Source: Ligustrum vulgare | Taxonomy: Eukaryota > Streptophyta > Magnoliopsida > Lamiales > Oleaceae | Length of the DNA stretch: 64,000 nt | Assembly: GCA_963555705.1 (NCBI GenBank) | Contig: OY743190.1 | Span: 7,787,501 to 7,851,500, forward strand | Direction of reading: 5' to 3' | Shown: one piece after another, positions 1-10,822 of the stretch | Layout of the letters: every line of letters begins with the position of its first letter | How positions within the stretch are numbered: the stretch's first letter is position 1 | The notes under the pieces: generated by a model | Databases searched by the model: none | What the model was told of the DNA's origin: nothing | Seen by the model: the letters and a program-made list of their open reading frames with translations, nothing else | Position numbers and translations under genes: made by a program

Positions 1-1
1 T

Positions 2-3000
2 ATGCCAGCTCTAGAGGATGTTAGTGAAAATGATGATGGGAACTATGCAGTAGCTAAATCACTTGTCACTAGGAGAGCCCTTAGTACTCAAGTTAAGGTG
101 GAAGAGTCGGGTGAGCAGCGAGAAAATATATTTCATACTAGGTGCTTTGTGAGTAACAAGGTGTGTAGTTTGATAATAGATGTTGGTAGTTGTGCGAACG
201 TTGCTAGCACTACTCTAGTGGAGAAATTATGCCTACCTATACTAAAACACCCTAGGCCATATAAGCTACAATGGTTAAATGAATCGGGTGAAATTAAGGT
301 GAATAAACAGGTGGTAGTTGATTTGGCGATTGGGAAGTATGAAGATAGGGTGGTTTGCGATGTGGTACCCATGCATGCGAGGCACATCTTGTTGGGAAGG
401 CCATGGCAATTCGATAGGAAGGTTATTCATGATGGCTTTAAAAATAAGTATACCTTCACTAAGGATGGGAAAAATATCAAACTAATGCCTTTATCACCTC
501 AACAGGTTTATGAAGACCAATTGAAATTAAAAAGTGAGGAAGAGAGAAAGAGGGTCGGGACCACGTTCCCGGAAAAAGGAGAGTTGAGTGAACAGAAGAG
601 GGTCGGGACCACGATCCCGGAAAAAGGAGAGTTGTGTGAAAAACTGAGAGTTGGGACCATGATCCCAGAAAAAGGAGAGGGTGTGACGAGTGCCAGTAAA
701 AATAAAAGAGAGAAAACAAAGATGAGCTTCTACGCAAAACAGAGTGATATCACCAAAGCTATTTCTACAAATAAACCAGTGATTTTACTCATGTATAAGG
801 AATCTCTCATTGTACTTGATGAAGCTAACCACTCCATCCCCAGTTTAGCTGTGTCTTTTGCAGGAATTTGCAGATTTATTTCCCGAGGAGATTCCTAGTG
901 GGCTGCTGCCAATTCAAGGGATTGAACACCAGATTGACTTTGTGCCAGGAGCAGTCATTCCAAACATGCCAGCTTATAGGAGCGATCCCGAAGAGACCAA
1001 AGAGCTACAAAAGCAGGTTGAAGAGCTGTTGAAAAAGGGCTATGTTCGGGAAAGCATGAGCCCATGTGCAGTACCAGTTCTGTTGGTACCAAAAAAAGAT
1101 GGGACTTGGAGGATGTGCGTGGATTGTAGAGCAGTCAACAATATTACGGTAAAGTATCGCCATCCCATACCTAGACTTGATGACATGCTTGATGAACTAT
1201 ATGGTGCTTGTATTTTTAGCAAAATAGATCTTAAGAGTGGTTATCACCAAATTCGTATGAAAGAAGGTGATGAATGGAAAACAGCCTTCAAAACCAAATA
1301 TGGTTTATATGAATGGATGGTTATGCCGTTCGGCCTCTCAAATGCACCTAGCACTTTTATGAGATTAATGAATCATGTCTTGCGTGCTTACATTGGTAAA
1401 TTCGTTGTGGTATACTTTGATGACATTTTGGTATATAGTAAGAACTTAGGTGATCACATTGAACATTTAAGATCTGTTTTGGAAGTTTTGAAAACTGAAA
1501 AACTATATGCTAATTTTAAAAAGTGTACTTTTTGCATGGAAAAGGTAATTTTTCTTGGTTTTGTCGTTAGTGCTAATGGTGTTGAGGTAGATGAGGAGAA
1601 AATTTGTGCTATTAAAGAATGGCCAACTCCCAAAAGTATTACGGAGGTTAGGAGCTTCCACGGGTTGGCTGGGTTTTATAGGAGATTTGTTAAAGACTTT
1701 AGCACACTTGCAGCACCACTCACAGAAATAGTCAAGAAAAGTGTAGGATTCCATTGAGGGGTAGCACAAGAAAATGCTTTTAAAATGCTTAAGGATAGGT
1801 TATGTTTTGCACCGGTTTTGGCTTTACCTAACTTTAACCAAACCTTTGAGATTGAATGTGATGCATCAGGAATAGGTATTGGAGCCGTTCTTATGCAGGA
1901 AAAAAGGCCGCTTGCATTTTTCAGTGAAAAGCTGAGTGGGGCAGTTTTGAATTATCCTACCTACGACAAGGAGCTTTATGCTCTTGTTCGTGCCTTGGAG
2001 ACATGGCAGCACTATCGTGGCCAAAGGAATTCGTCATACACACTGACCACGAGTCACTGAAACACCTCAAGGGACAAGGTAAGCTAAACAAAAGACACGC
2101 CCGTTGGATGGAATTCATTGAGACTTTTGCATACGTCATTAGCTATAAGCAAGGTAAGGAGAATGTGGTAGCAGATGCCCTTTCTCCCAGGTACGTACTT
2201 CTAAACTCTTTAAATGCGAAGTTGCTTGGGTTTGAATATATAAGAGGTATGTATGCTAATGACCCTGATTTTTCTATCATTTATGCTTCATGCGAAAAGG
2301 GTGCAATTGATAAATTTTATAGGCATGATGGCTATTTATTTAGAGAAAGTAAACTTTGCGTGCCTAATTGTTCTATGCGTGAATTGCTAGTGCGTGAGGC
2401 TCATGGTGGGGGGTTAATGGGACACTTTGGTGTTGTTAAGACATTAGAAACTTTACAAGAGCACTTTTATTGGCCTAAAATGAAAAAGGATGTTCACCAT
2501 ATTTGTGAAAGGTGCATAACTTGTAAGCAATCTAAGTCTAGAGTCTTACCACAAAGTTTGTATACACCTTTGCCTGTACCTAATGAACCCTGGGTAGATA
2601 TATCCATGGATTTTGTGTTAGGTTTGCCTAGGACAAAAAAAGGTAGAGACTCGATATTTGTGGTGGTAGACAGGTTTAGCAAAATGGCGCATTTTATTCC
2701 TTGTAATAAAACTGATGACGCAACAAATATAGCTGACCTATTCTTTAGGGAGGTTGTGAGACTCCATGGGGTACCTAGGAGTATTGTGTTTGATAGGGAT
2801 GTTAAGTTCCTAAGCTACTTTTGGAAAGTCTTGTAGGGGAAGATGGGTACTAAATTATTATTTTCTACTACATGTCACCCGCAAACTGATGGCCAAACGG
2901 AGGTAGTTAATAGGACATTAATCCAACTTTTGCGCACTATATAAATAAGAATTTAAAAAGTTGGGAGGAATGTTTGCCATTTGTTGAATTTGCTTATAAT

Positions 3001-3720
3001 CGATCTGTGCATTCTACTACTTCATGTTCACCTTTTGAAGTTGTTTATGGCTTTAACTCGCTAACTCCTCTTGATTTAATTCCTTTACCTGCAAATGAAC
3101 GGAGCAGTTTGGACGGGGCGAAAAAAGCTAAGCTTGTGAAAGAGCTTCATGAGAAGGTGAAAGGGCAAATTGAAAAGAAAAATGAGCGTTATGCGACTCA
3201 TGCCAACAAAGGTAGGAGGCAAGTGACGTTCGAGCCGGGTGATTGGGTGTGGGTGCACTTGCGAAAGGAGCGATTTCCAACCCAAAGAAAGTCTAAGTTG
3301 CAGCCAAGAGGCGATGGACCTTTTCAGATCCTTGAAAAGATAAATGAGAATGCATATAAACTCGATCTTCCAGGTGAGTATAACGTGTCTGCTTCTTTTA
3401 ATGTTGCTGATCTTTCTCTGTTTGATGCAGGTGATGATTCGATGACGAATCCTTTTCAACAGGGAGGGGATGATGAGTTCCGGAGTGGCTCGACGAACGT
3501 TGATCCATTGCACGTGCCCGTAGGACCAATAACGAGGCAAAGAGCCAAAAGAATCAAACAGGCAATGCAAGGATTTATGCAAGTGTTGATGGACGAGTGT
3601 TCGAGTGCAAAGACCTCATTTACGTTGCATAACAAAGTGGAAGAAGAGCCAAAGTTATTACTATGCATTTGGATCAAAGAACAACAAGAAATCGAGGCAG
3701 AAGCATTCTCACGGCCGTAA
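2..3720 (+). pseudogene. Ty3/gypsy Pol polyprotein, decayed
   Basis: This region encodes the retrotransposon enzymes that process, copy and integrate the element. In order it shows a retropepsin-like protease (nt about 150-430, with LIIDVGS in the active-site position), reverse transcriptase (about 950-1600, with YFDDILVYS), RNase H (about 1850-2200, starting IECDASG), the integrase zinc finger (about 2390-2540, with two His and CERCITC), the integrase core (D in SMDF, D in VFDRD, E in [11 protein letters not shown]) and an integrase C-terminal region up to about 3450. Breaks are visible: a frame change near 858, TGA at 1755, a frame change near 2010-2025, TAG at 2834, and a frame change near 2945. 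The last frame runs on into the inferred LTR and ends at 3720. The protease motif has Val where Thr, Ser or Gly is usual. No chromodomain was recognised. Confidence 0.9.
550..680 (+). repeat. 48-bp in-frame tandem repeat, about 2.7 copies
   Basis: Copies start near 550, 598 and 646. Each encodes a unit around RVGTTxPEKGEL. The unit is a multiple of three, so it lengthens the linker between protease and reverse transcriptase without breaking the frame. Confidence 0.85.
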
Positions 3721-4428
3721 CATCACGGCCGTAACATACCTTTTTACGGCCGTAAAATCATCTTGGCTAAATTTGTGCAGAAAGGCAGTCACGGCCGTAA
3801 ACCATGATCTCACGGCCGTAACATCATCAAGACAAAATTATGCAGAAGAGGACTTATGGCCGTAAACCAAATCCTCACGGCCGTAAATATAGTTTAGTAG
3901 TTTTTATATTTTTATTCAGAGAGTCGATTACGGCCGTATATAAATTTGTCACGGCCGTAACATACGTTTTGCTTTTTAGTCCGTAAGTCACTTACGGCCG
4001 TAAACTTAAAAGTTACGGTCGTAAATTAGGCGGCGTATTTTTAACCTAATTTCAGCGTTTTAGTTTAGGTTTAATTCTAGATATTTTTGGTTACTTTATT
4101 TTGTTAGCCTATATATATGGCTTTATTCAGCATTGTAAAACACAACTTTTATTCTTGAGATTAATGATATTGAAGGTGAGATATTCCCTTAATTTTCTTC
4201 GTGTTCTCGTCGAACAAATTGAACTTATCAAAGGATTTGACAACCTTTGTGGCGTTCCCCCTTCGTGGTTCTTATCTCCGCATCGTAACGGGTTTTGGGT
4301 TTAATATACCCATAGTTCTTGCGTTGTGAAGTCGGGGTTGCATTGTTACCGTCTACTATCTTGGATTTTAGAGCTTTCCGGCGTTTAATTCCGCGTGTTC
4401 TTGGTGATTCCCGTATCGGATCACATCA
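3471..4428 (+). repeat. Inferred 3' LTR of the gypsy element
   Basis: A purine run, AGGGAGGGGA at 3461-3470, looks like a polypurine tract and is followed by TGATGAG. At the other end the sequence closes with CACATCA at 4428, giving TGATG/CATCA inverted termini about 958 bp apart. A TATA-like stretch near 4110 and a downstream T-rich leader fit an LTR promoter. The 5' LTR is not in the window, so both borders are inferred. Confidence 0.6.
3711..4026 (+). repeat. Array of the palindrome ACGGCCGT
   Basis: About eleven copies of ACGGCCGTAA or one-base variants occur at roughly 3711, 3725, 3746, 3791, 3812, 3854, 3876, 3930, 3951, 3993 and 4014. The core is its own reverse complement. Spacing is irregular, so this is not a simple tandem repeat. 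It lies in the U3 part of the inferred LTR, upstream of the TATA-like box, where enhancer-like sites would be expected. Confidence 0.85.
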
Positions 4429-4829
4429 CTATTGTAGACTATTTCATTGAAGTTAAGATGAAAATTAATTATTGCAAGTACGAATAGCAAGATATTGTAG
4501 ACTATTCAGCATTTCTATGTTTATCTCATTCACATTGACGAGCAAAACAAGAAACCATCATAAATAGCCAAAACCACCACAACCACAAAATCACCATTTC
4601 AAATTATACACTTGAATCTATAATTCTCCCCCCAATCACACAATAACATTTACCAAAATTCAGATCTTGAAGGAGAATCGATACTCCTCTGAATTCATTT
4701 TCCATTGTACGATCGGGGTTGATTCTACAAATTTTGAATTTGAAAGTCGAATGGAGGTAGTGACAATTTTTTGAATGTTGATGTGTGTGGTGGCATGGTG
4801 ATGAAAAATCGCAGTTGATGGCGGCGGCG
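4429..4829. other. Short intergenic stretch
   Basis: I see no gene here. A short direct repeat around TATTGTAGACTATT occurs near 4430 and 4493. Just before the next element lies a run of GGC codon-like triplets (about 4818-4830) that the solo LTR has split. Confidence 0.5.
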
Positions 4830-4834
4830 GTATG

Positions 4835-7800
4835 TGTAGTGACCAGAAATTTTAAGTTTAACGATGAGTTTTTATGTTAAGAATTCAAAAGTATTTAATC
4901 AGCTTGTCACGTCACTACGACACTTCCAAATGTTTTAAATAAATTCTTGGTCATGATATGATGTCACATTCATTTTTCTTAGCAATTATTTTGGTTAATT
5001 GTGAGAAATATTTTATCATATTGCATGTTCGAATTTGAACCATTTTTAAAGTATCTAATTTATTAGTCGAGGTGAGATATTTTTAAGGGTTTTAAATAAT
5101 GTCTTTCTTTTTTAGAAAACGATAATTTTAATTGGGTCAAATATTTAAGATATTTTAAAGGTTGATAAAAGTATATTAAAATTCGTGTCATTTTGTAGCT
5201 TACATTAAATAATGTAAGTCGGAGTTTAGAAAAAATGATTTTGGTTGAGATCGGCCTAAGTTATTTGAAGTTAAAGAAACGTGAAAACTTATATATTATT
5301 TTATTATTATAATAGTGTATGTAACCAGATTTCAAAAATATATATTCAATATTGTTTACAACCATTTTTATTGAGTTAATTATTTGAACACACACTCAAC
5401 TTTGGCTAATGTTACGTTTCACTCACTGTACTTGCATTTGCACTCCATTACTCACTCATCATTACAAAACTGCACTCCGTTGGTCACCGCGACTTTTCCG
5501 TCTCTAACCGTTGCTGGATGATGAAAGTTACATGTGGCCTGTTAAATGATTTTGGAGAGCCACATCATTTGTTTCCATTTACCATTGAAACTCCATTGCC
5601 AAACTTGCTTCTGCCAAAACCTGTGAACCCTAAATTCCAAATCAAACTCCCATCACATTCGATTACTCCAGACTGACCGCGAAGCTTGGGTTTGTGAAAA
5701 ATCACACATGGATGAACCCGAACTAGGTAAATTGCAAACCAATTTCCTTTTTAGCTTTAAGTATTTCCCCCATGTTCTGTTGTAGACCCAAAAGATCGAT
5801 TAAATGTTGTTGTGGTTTGGTGGGTTTTCAAATCGTGTTTAGCATTTTTAAGGTTGAGAACCAATTCCTTCACTTAGATTGTTGCTGAAACCGTAGATAC
5901 TTTTTCGTTTTCCTTCAATTTAGTTCTGGGTATTCATGATTTATTTCCAAGTTAGTCATTTACATTTCTTTATTGCCAACTTAGTCATTTACATTTTTTT
6001 ACTTCGGTATCACATTTTTATAACAAATTTTGATGATCATCCCGAACTTCAATGACTCCGATAACCACATATCGCCTGGTAGGAGGATACACGCAAGTGG
6101 TTACAATATTCTTTGGTCATTGTTTGAATTAACAACATGAATAAGTTGGAGCATTTTCAATATTCCTTGTTTAATCGGTGCAGGGAAAACTGGTTTTGAA
6201 CAGAGGAGAGGGTGGACTTGGTTCGAGCCAACAGCATGAAAAAGTTCAACATTTTCAATTCATGCCTACCGAAGCATCAGTAGAGACACAAGTGGGCATC
6301 AGCCGAGCAACAATGTTGTTCTGTTGTCATTATGAATGATGGCCAAGCAGCTAATGTTCCTATTGTCGACTATTTTGAAGGTGGAGCATCAGTAGAGACA
6401 TAAGTTGGGTTATCGGAGAAATCGAACTTGAAAATGGTTTTGTTAGAGCTACAAATAAAACTGCCATATAGTTTTCCTACCTGTTCGGCATCTACATTCC
6501 TTTTTTTAAGAAGGCAGCATGACACTACAGTCTACTGGGAATGTTTTGGTGATGGTTATGCGAATTACGGTGTATTTAGTTGATGTAAATACTGTAATGC
6601 CACAAACAAAAGCTGATGTGGGAGCTGCTATATTATCATTATGGATTATGGATGTATTTGCTTTTGAAATCTAGAAATGGACTTCAAATTGAACGTAGTT
6701 TTTATGGAAATATTGAGCGACTGTTTTGTCTACCTATTTTGAATATGGTGTTCATATTTGTTGTCTAGAATATAGTTAAAACATTTATTTCTGTTCTGTC
6801 TTACATTGAAAATTCAGTTTTCGGAACTTCGCTATATGCTTCTTGTTGAAATATGCTGCGTTATGTTTGATTGCAGTAAATATCAATCCACTAATTCACC
6901 AAACTGAAGTTTAAACTATGTTCAAAGAGCAATTCATTGAAGTTCAAATCCAGCCAGTGCAACAAAATACATAGCCACTAATTCTTATTAAATGAATCCA
7001 AAATATATAGCCACTAATTCTTAAAGCCAATGATGCTAAATCCACTAACTCGAGAGTCTCTACTCTTGTTTCTTCCCTGTTCGGAATCTCCCTTACCACG
7101 GCAGATGGTAACATTCAGGAATATCTCCACGTCTTCTTGTTCAGCAATTTGAGCAATGCTTTTGAACATATGTGACAGATCTTCAATTTGATTGCACGGA
7201 TTAGCTTCATTCTAACAACAACATGTTAATTACCTTTCGTGCTTCAAGTCCCTTTGTTCTTTCCTACCAAACAAATAATTTAAAGGCAGCAATCAATAAT
7301 CATAAATGCACAAGAATTTTTAACAGATGCTACATGCTGGCCATCCGAAGATCTTTCCAATTCACAGAATTAAAATAAGCATCAGAGATCGTTACAAGGA
7401 TACTACTGGTTTTTCAAGAATCCACGGCGAGTTGAAAATTCCTTCAAAATGCATAAGGGTAAAATTAAATCAGCCAATGTAAGATAAATAGTATGCATGT
7501 TTAACTAACAGCTACAGATTAATTGTTTACCAGAAAAAATTGGCGATGGTTTCTTCTCGAACAGGAAGTGAGCCAAGTGGCTATCAGAGACGAGTTCGAT
7601 ATCACAAGTTAATGCAAAGCACAATTTCATCAATCTACAAAGAAATTAACAAAAATGAAGACTCAATTTATAGGGTATTCATAGTGCTTCTTTGCCACTC
7701 CATAGAAACATCTAAATCAAATGCAACAAGACCAAAAAAGAAGAAAATGACGACTAAAAGTTTGGAATTACCTTCATGTGGTCTCTCCATATATGTGTTC

Positions 7801-9616
7801 GGCTACAACAATCTAGCAATTATTTCCTTTGATTTTGGGCATCGAATTGGGGGTTAGGGTTCTTACAGAAATTTGGGGACTTGTTCTGATCATCAAGACT
7901 TCATACAGACAGGATGAGACGTGTTTGGAAGTCTCCAAAATCATTCAACGTGCCACCTGTACCCTCTATTATCCACGTAGCTAAGGGTCAGAGACGGAAA
8001 TCTCGTGATGTGTAACGGAGTGCAGTTTTGTAATGTTTAGTGAGTAACGAGGTGCAAATGGAAATTCAATGAATGAAACTTGACACTCGTCAAAGTTGAG
8101 TGTGTATTCAAACAATTAACTCCATTTTTATCTTAATTCACTTGTCAACCAATTTTTTTAAGTTTCAATTATTAGTTGAAGTAGGCTAATATCCACATTT
8201 GAGTTATCCACACATCCCAGATTGTAGCCTCGGTTGCACGATTTTCTCAACCATTTTCCACATTCCTCTACCCACTTTTATTAGCTGTTGCATGATATAA
8301 ATTTTTTATATGTATATTTAATTTCTATATCACCCTCTCTCATAGTCAGTTAAATCTCAGCTTTTGAAAACAAATTTTCTTACGGTCTCTTCAACAGCTA
8401 GTTATTTTATTGTGACTCAACACTACACATTTTTGGCAATTAAAATACATTGGCAAGCTTTTCGTTTTTGAGTGATCCCGCATTTCAACTTCACGTGCAA
8501 ATTCAACTCAATAATTTCTGAAAAGTTTAAGGTAGTATCCACCCCATACACAAGTTGTTACGCTTTTGAATTTAATGTTATGCTACCATGAAATTTGTGT
8601 CAATGTCTTATATTTGATGAAATGCATAGCTGTTATGTGCTAATTTATTTATTGGCATGCTATGAAATTATTTACGATGGGATTATGATTGATGATGGGA
8701 GGTAATCATATAATATGTTGTGATTAAAGGTAATCACCTATGATAGAAAGTAATCACAGTAATCACCTGTGATCATGTTAAAATGTTTATCAAAGATGAA
8801 AGTTGATGTTGACATTAAATCAAATGTTGGTATATTTTAATTTTATTAGCGTGTGTATATACTACTAAGTATTTCTTCGAAATGCTCATATCTAAAACCT
8901 TTACTGATTGAAGGGCTGCACAAAGCGTGATGGCGGCAGTAGTGAATAAAATTTAATTTTTTATGTATTTATTTTGGGACTTATTTATGTTAATGTTGCA
9001 ATACATTTTTTTAAGACTCGAAAAGGTTCTTGGAATGTAATTCTTGATCAATTAAATGTTACTTTTGGAAAAATGTATACTTTGATTACTGTCTGGAAAA
9101 TTTCAGATTATGGGTTGCACTTACAATTTCTGAATATTTCAAAATGGAAAATAATCCTTTATGTGTTAACTATCATATGGAAATGAAAACAGGTAATTTG
9201 GAGTCGCCTAGAATTTATTATGAATTTTTTTGTAAACTGCGACGGGGCAGTTTCGGAAACAGTGACTAGCCTGTTTAAAAAATAATTTCGTACTTCAAAT
9301 GTGGTTATTAAGATCCAAAATTTTTATATGTTGTATTTATATGAGATATGGACACTTTAGTAAAATTTCATAATTTTTACACGTCGTTTCCATTTTAAAT
9401 AATTTCTACTAACAAACTGCATTACTCAAGAAAAATGACAGAAGTTGATGAATTCTAAGTCAATTGGAAATAAAGTTTTAACATTTTGAAAAAAAAAAAT
9501 AGTTATTATTTCAATCTAAAGTATTTTTCCTAAATTCATTTTTTTTTCAAAATTATAATGTGAACAAGATTACGTTTGATAACACGTCGGGTTAAAAGAG
9601 AATCCGGAGCGTTACA
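4835..9616. mobile_element. Solo LTR with 5-bp target duplication, split by a MULE
   Basis: The sequence starts TGTAGTGACC at 4835 and ends GAGCGTTACA at 9616. It is flanked on both sides by GTATG (4830-4834 and 9617-9621), the 5-bp duplication expected for LTR elements. Removing the inserted 5372-8121 element leaves about 2.0 kb. There is no second LTR and no pol coding, so recombination to a solo LTR is the simplest reading. The family is not identified; the ends recall long gypsy-type plant LTRs. Confidence 0.75.
5372..8121. mobile_element. MULE-like (Mutator superfamily) element with long terminal inverted repeats
   Basis: About 150 bp at 5372-5520 is matched in inverted orientation by about 7975-8121. 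Both arms share, for example, CACACTCAACTTTG and AAAACTGCACTCCGTT. The flanks are a perfect 10-bp direct repeat, CCATTTTTAT (5362-5371 and 8122-8131), and a 9-10-bp duplication with long inverted ends is typical of Mutator-like elements. The roughly 2.4-kb interior has no convincing transposase. Short openings such as an ATG at 5708 (MDEPELG, then a possible donor) and a stretch near 6190-6350 may be decayed or captured exons, which I could not identify. The ORF at 7540-7857 shows no recognisable domain. Confidence 0.8.
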
Positions 9617-10101
9617 GTATGTGCGTTGATTTAGGCAATGTTTGTTATTTATTTTTTATTTTTTTAAAAATAAATAAAGAGTGTAATGTTTTCGAAATAA
9701 AATATGTGGTTAAAAATTGGAGAGATAAAATGTGTATTAAAAATGAATGCAGTGATTGAGGCATCGTATTCCTCCCCGTACCCTTCGTAGCTTTACTTGG
9801 ACCGTATTCGTTTACGTGTTTTCCTCACTATGACTTTCATCACTACATTACTCTCTCTCTCTATATATATATGCCATGTGTGTATGTAATATGTATATAA
9901 CATTTTTATTCCTATTTGGTTTGCGCATTCGAGAGCTTTCTTCCTTAGTAATAATCCAAATAAACCCCAATTTTTACCGTGAGTTTTTGAATAACATTCG
10001 ACTTTAAAATATGGTTTTGAAAAATTCTCATTAGCAAACGGGCCTAAAGCCATGTTTTGGTCAAGGAGAAATTAAGGCTCACTTAGTTAAACTTTTTGTG
10101 C

Positions 10102-10103
<2 letters not shown>

Positions 10104-10133
<30 letters not shown>
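10104..10133. repeat. (TA)n microsatellite
   Basis: An uninterrupted alternating AT run of about 30 bp. Confidence 0.95.
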
Positions 10134-10136
<3 letters not shown>

Positions 10137-10661
10137 AAATATGTAATTGAAAAGTGGAGACATAAAATATGTATAGTTAAAAAGCTCTTACTTAGATTTA
10201 TCATTATATGCACACTTTATTGATTACTGACTATTATAAAAGAAAAATACAACTTTCCTAAAAATTGATATTCCAAAGAGTGATTGAAATTGATATGGAG
10301 AGTTGTGAGTTGTCGATTTTAAAGTTATGATAAATGTGTGTGTCAAACTTTCGGTCAAAAATCGAGCACGGTAGCAAAATTGATTGTAAAAATGGAACAA
10401 TTCGGGCACTGTCATTGGTAACCCCAATTTTCTACTTGTACCAAAGAAATATCTAGATGGATTTATAGAATGGAATGGGACATGACATTTTTATAAATAT
10501 TGATTTTAGATGTGATGTGATGAGGCAAAAAATTGATTTTTTGTCAATGATGCAATCTTTCAAACTTTTTGTAATGCTAACGGTTAGGTCATGTTAGCTT
10601 GACTATAGAAGTTCAAAACTCATTAATCTACCTGAACGTGTTGTTTACGATATATTATCAA

Positions 10662-10822
10662 CGGGAATGATTACATGCTCACTGTGGGCATATTTTAATA
10701 TGCTCACGGTAGATTTGATATTGACATGTGTTCCAAATATTTAAAATATTGGACACATATTCGCACCACACCCATCATGAGCATATTAAAACATACACAC
10801 GATGGGCAAGTGATCATTTCCA
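10662..10822. mobile_element. MITE of 161 bp, Mutator-like by its 10-bp target duplication
   Basis: The element is nearly one long hairpin. The left arm starting GGGAATGATTACATGCTCAC pairs with the right arm, whose reverse complement starts GGAAATGATCACTTGCCCAT. The inner arms also match through TTTTAATATGCTCA. It is flanked on both sides by ATATTATCAA (10652-10661 and 10823-10832), a perfect 10-bp repeat. It has no coding capacity and would need a transposase in trans. Confidence 0.8.

Larger units (their letters stand above)
1..4428 (+). mobile_element. Ty3/gypsy LTR retrotransposon, 5' part outside the window
   Basis: The window opens inside the pol region of a Ty3/gypsy element, and gag and the 5' LTR lie to the left of base 1. 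The order protease, reverse transcriptase, RNase H, integrase is the Ty3/gypsy order. The 3' LTR is inferred to start after a purine run at 3461-3470 and to run to 4428, with inverted ends TGATG and CATCA. Because the left end is missing, no target duplication can be checked. Several stops and frame changes show that the copy is dead. Confidence 0.9.

Noticed and set aside
3085..3582. 165-codon antisense frame in the gypsy integrase
   Set aside because: It is antisense to the clear integrase C-terminal coding and has no known domain.
7540..7857. 105-codon frame inside the MULE as a gene
   Set aside because: It has no domain, and a homopolymer run of Lys and an unremarkable composition suggest chance; possible captured exons are noted separately.
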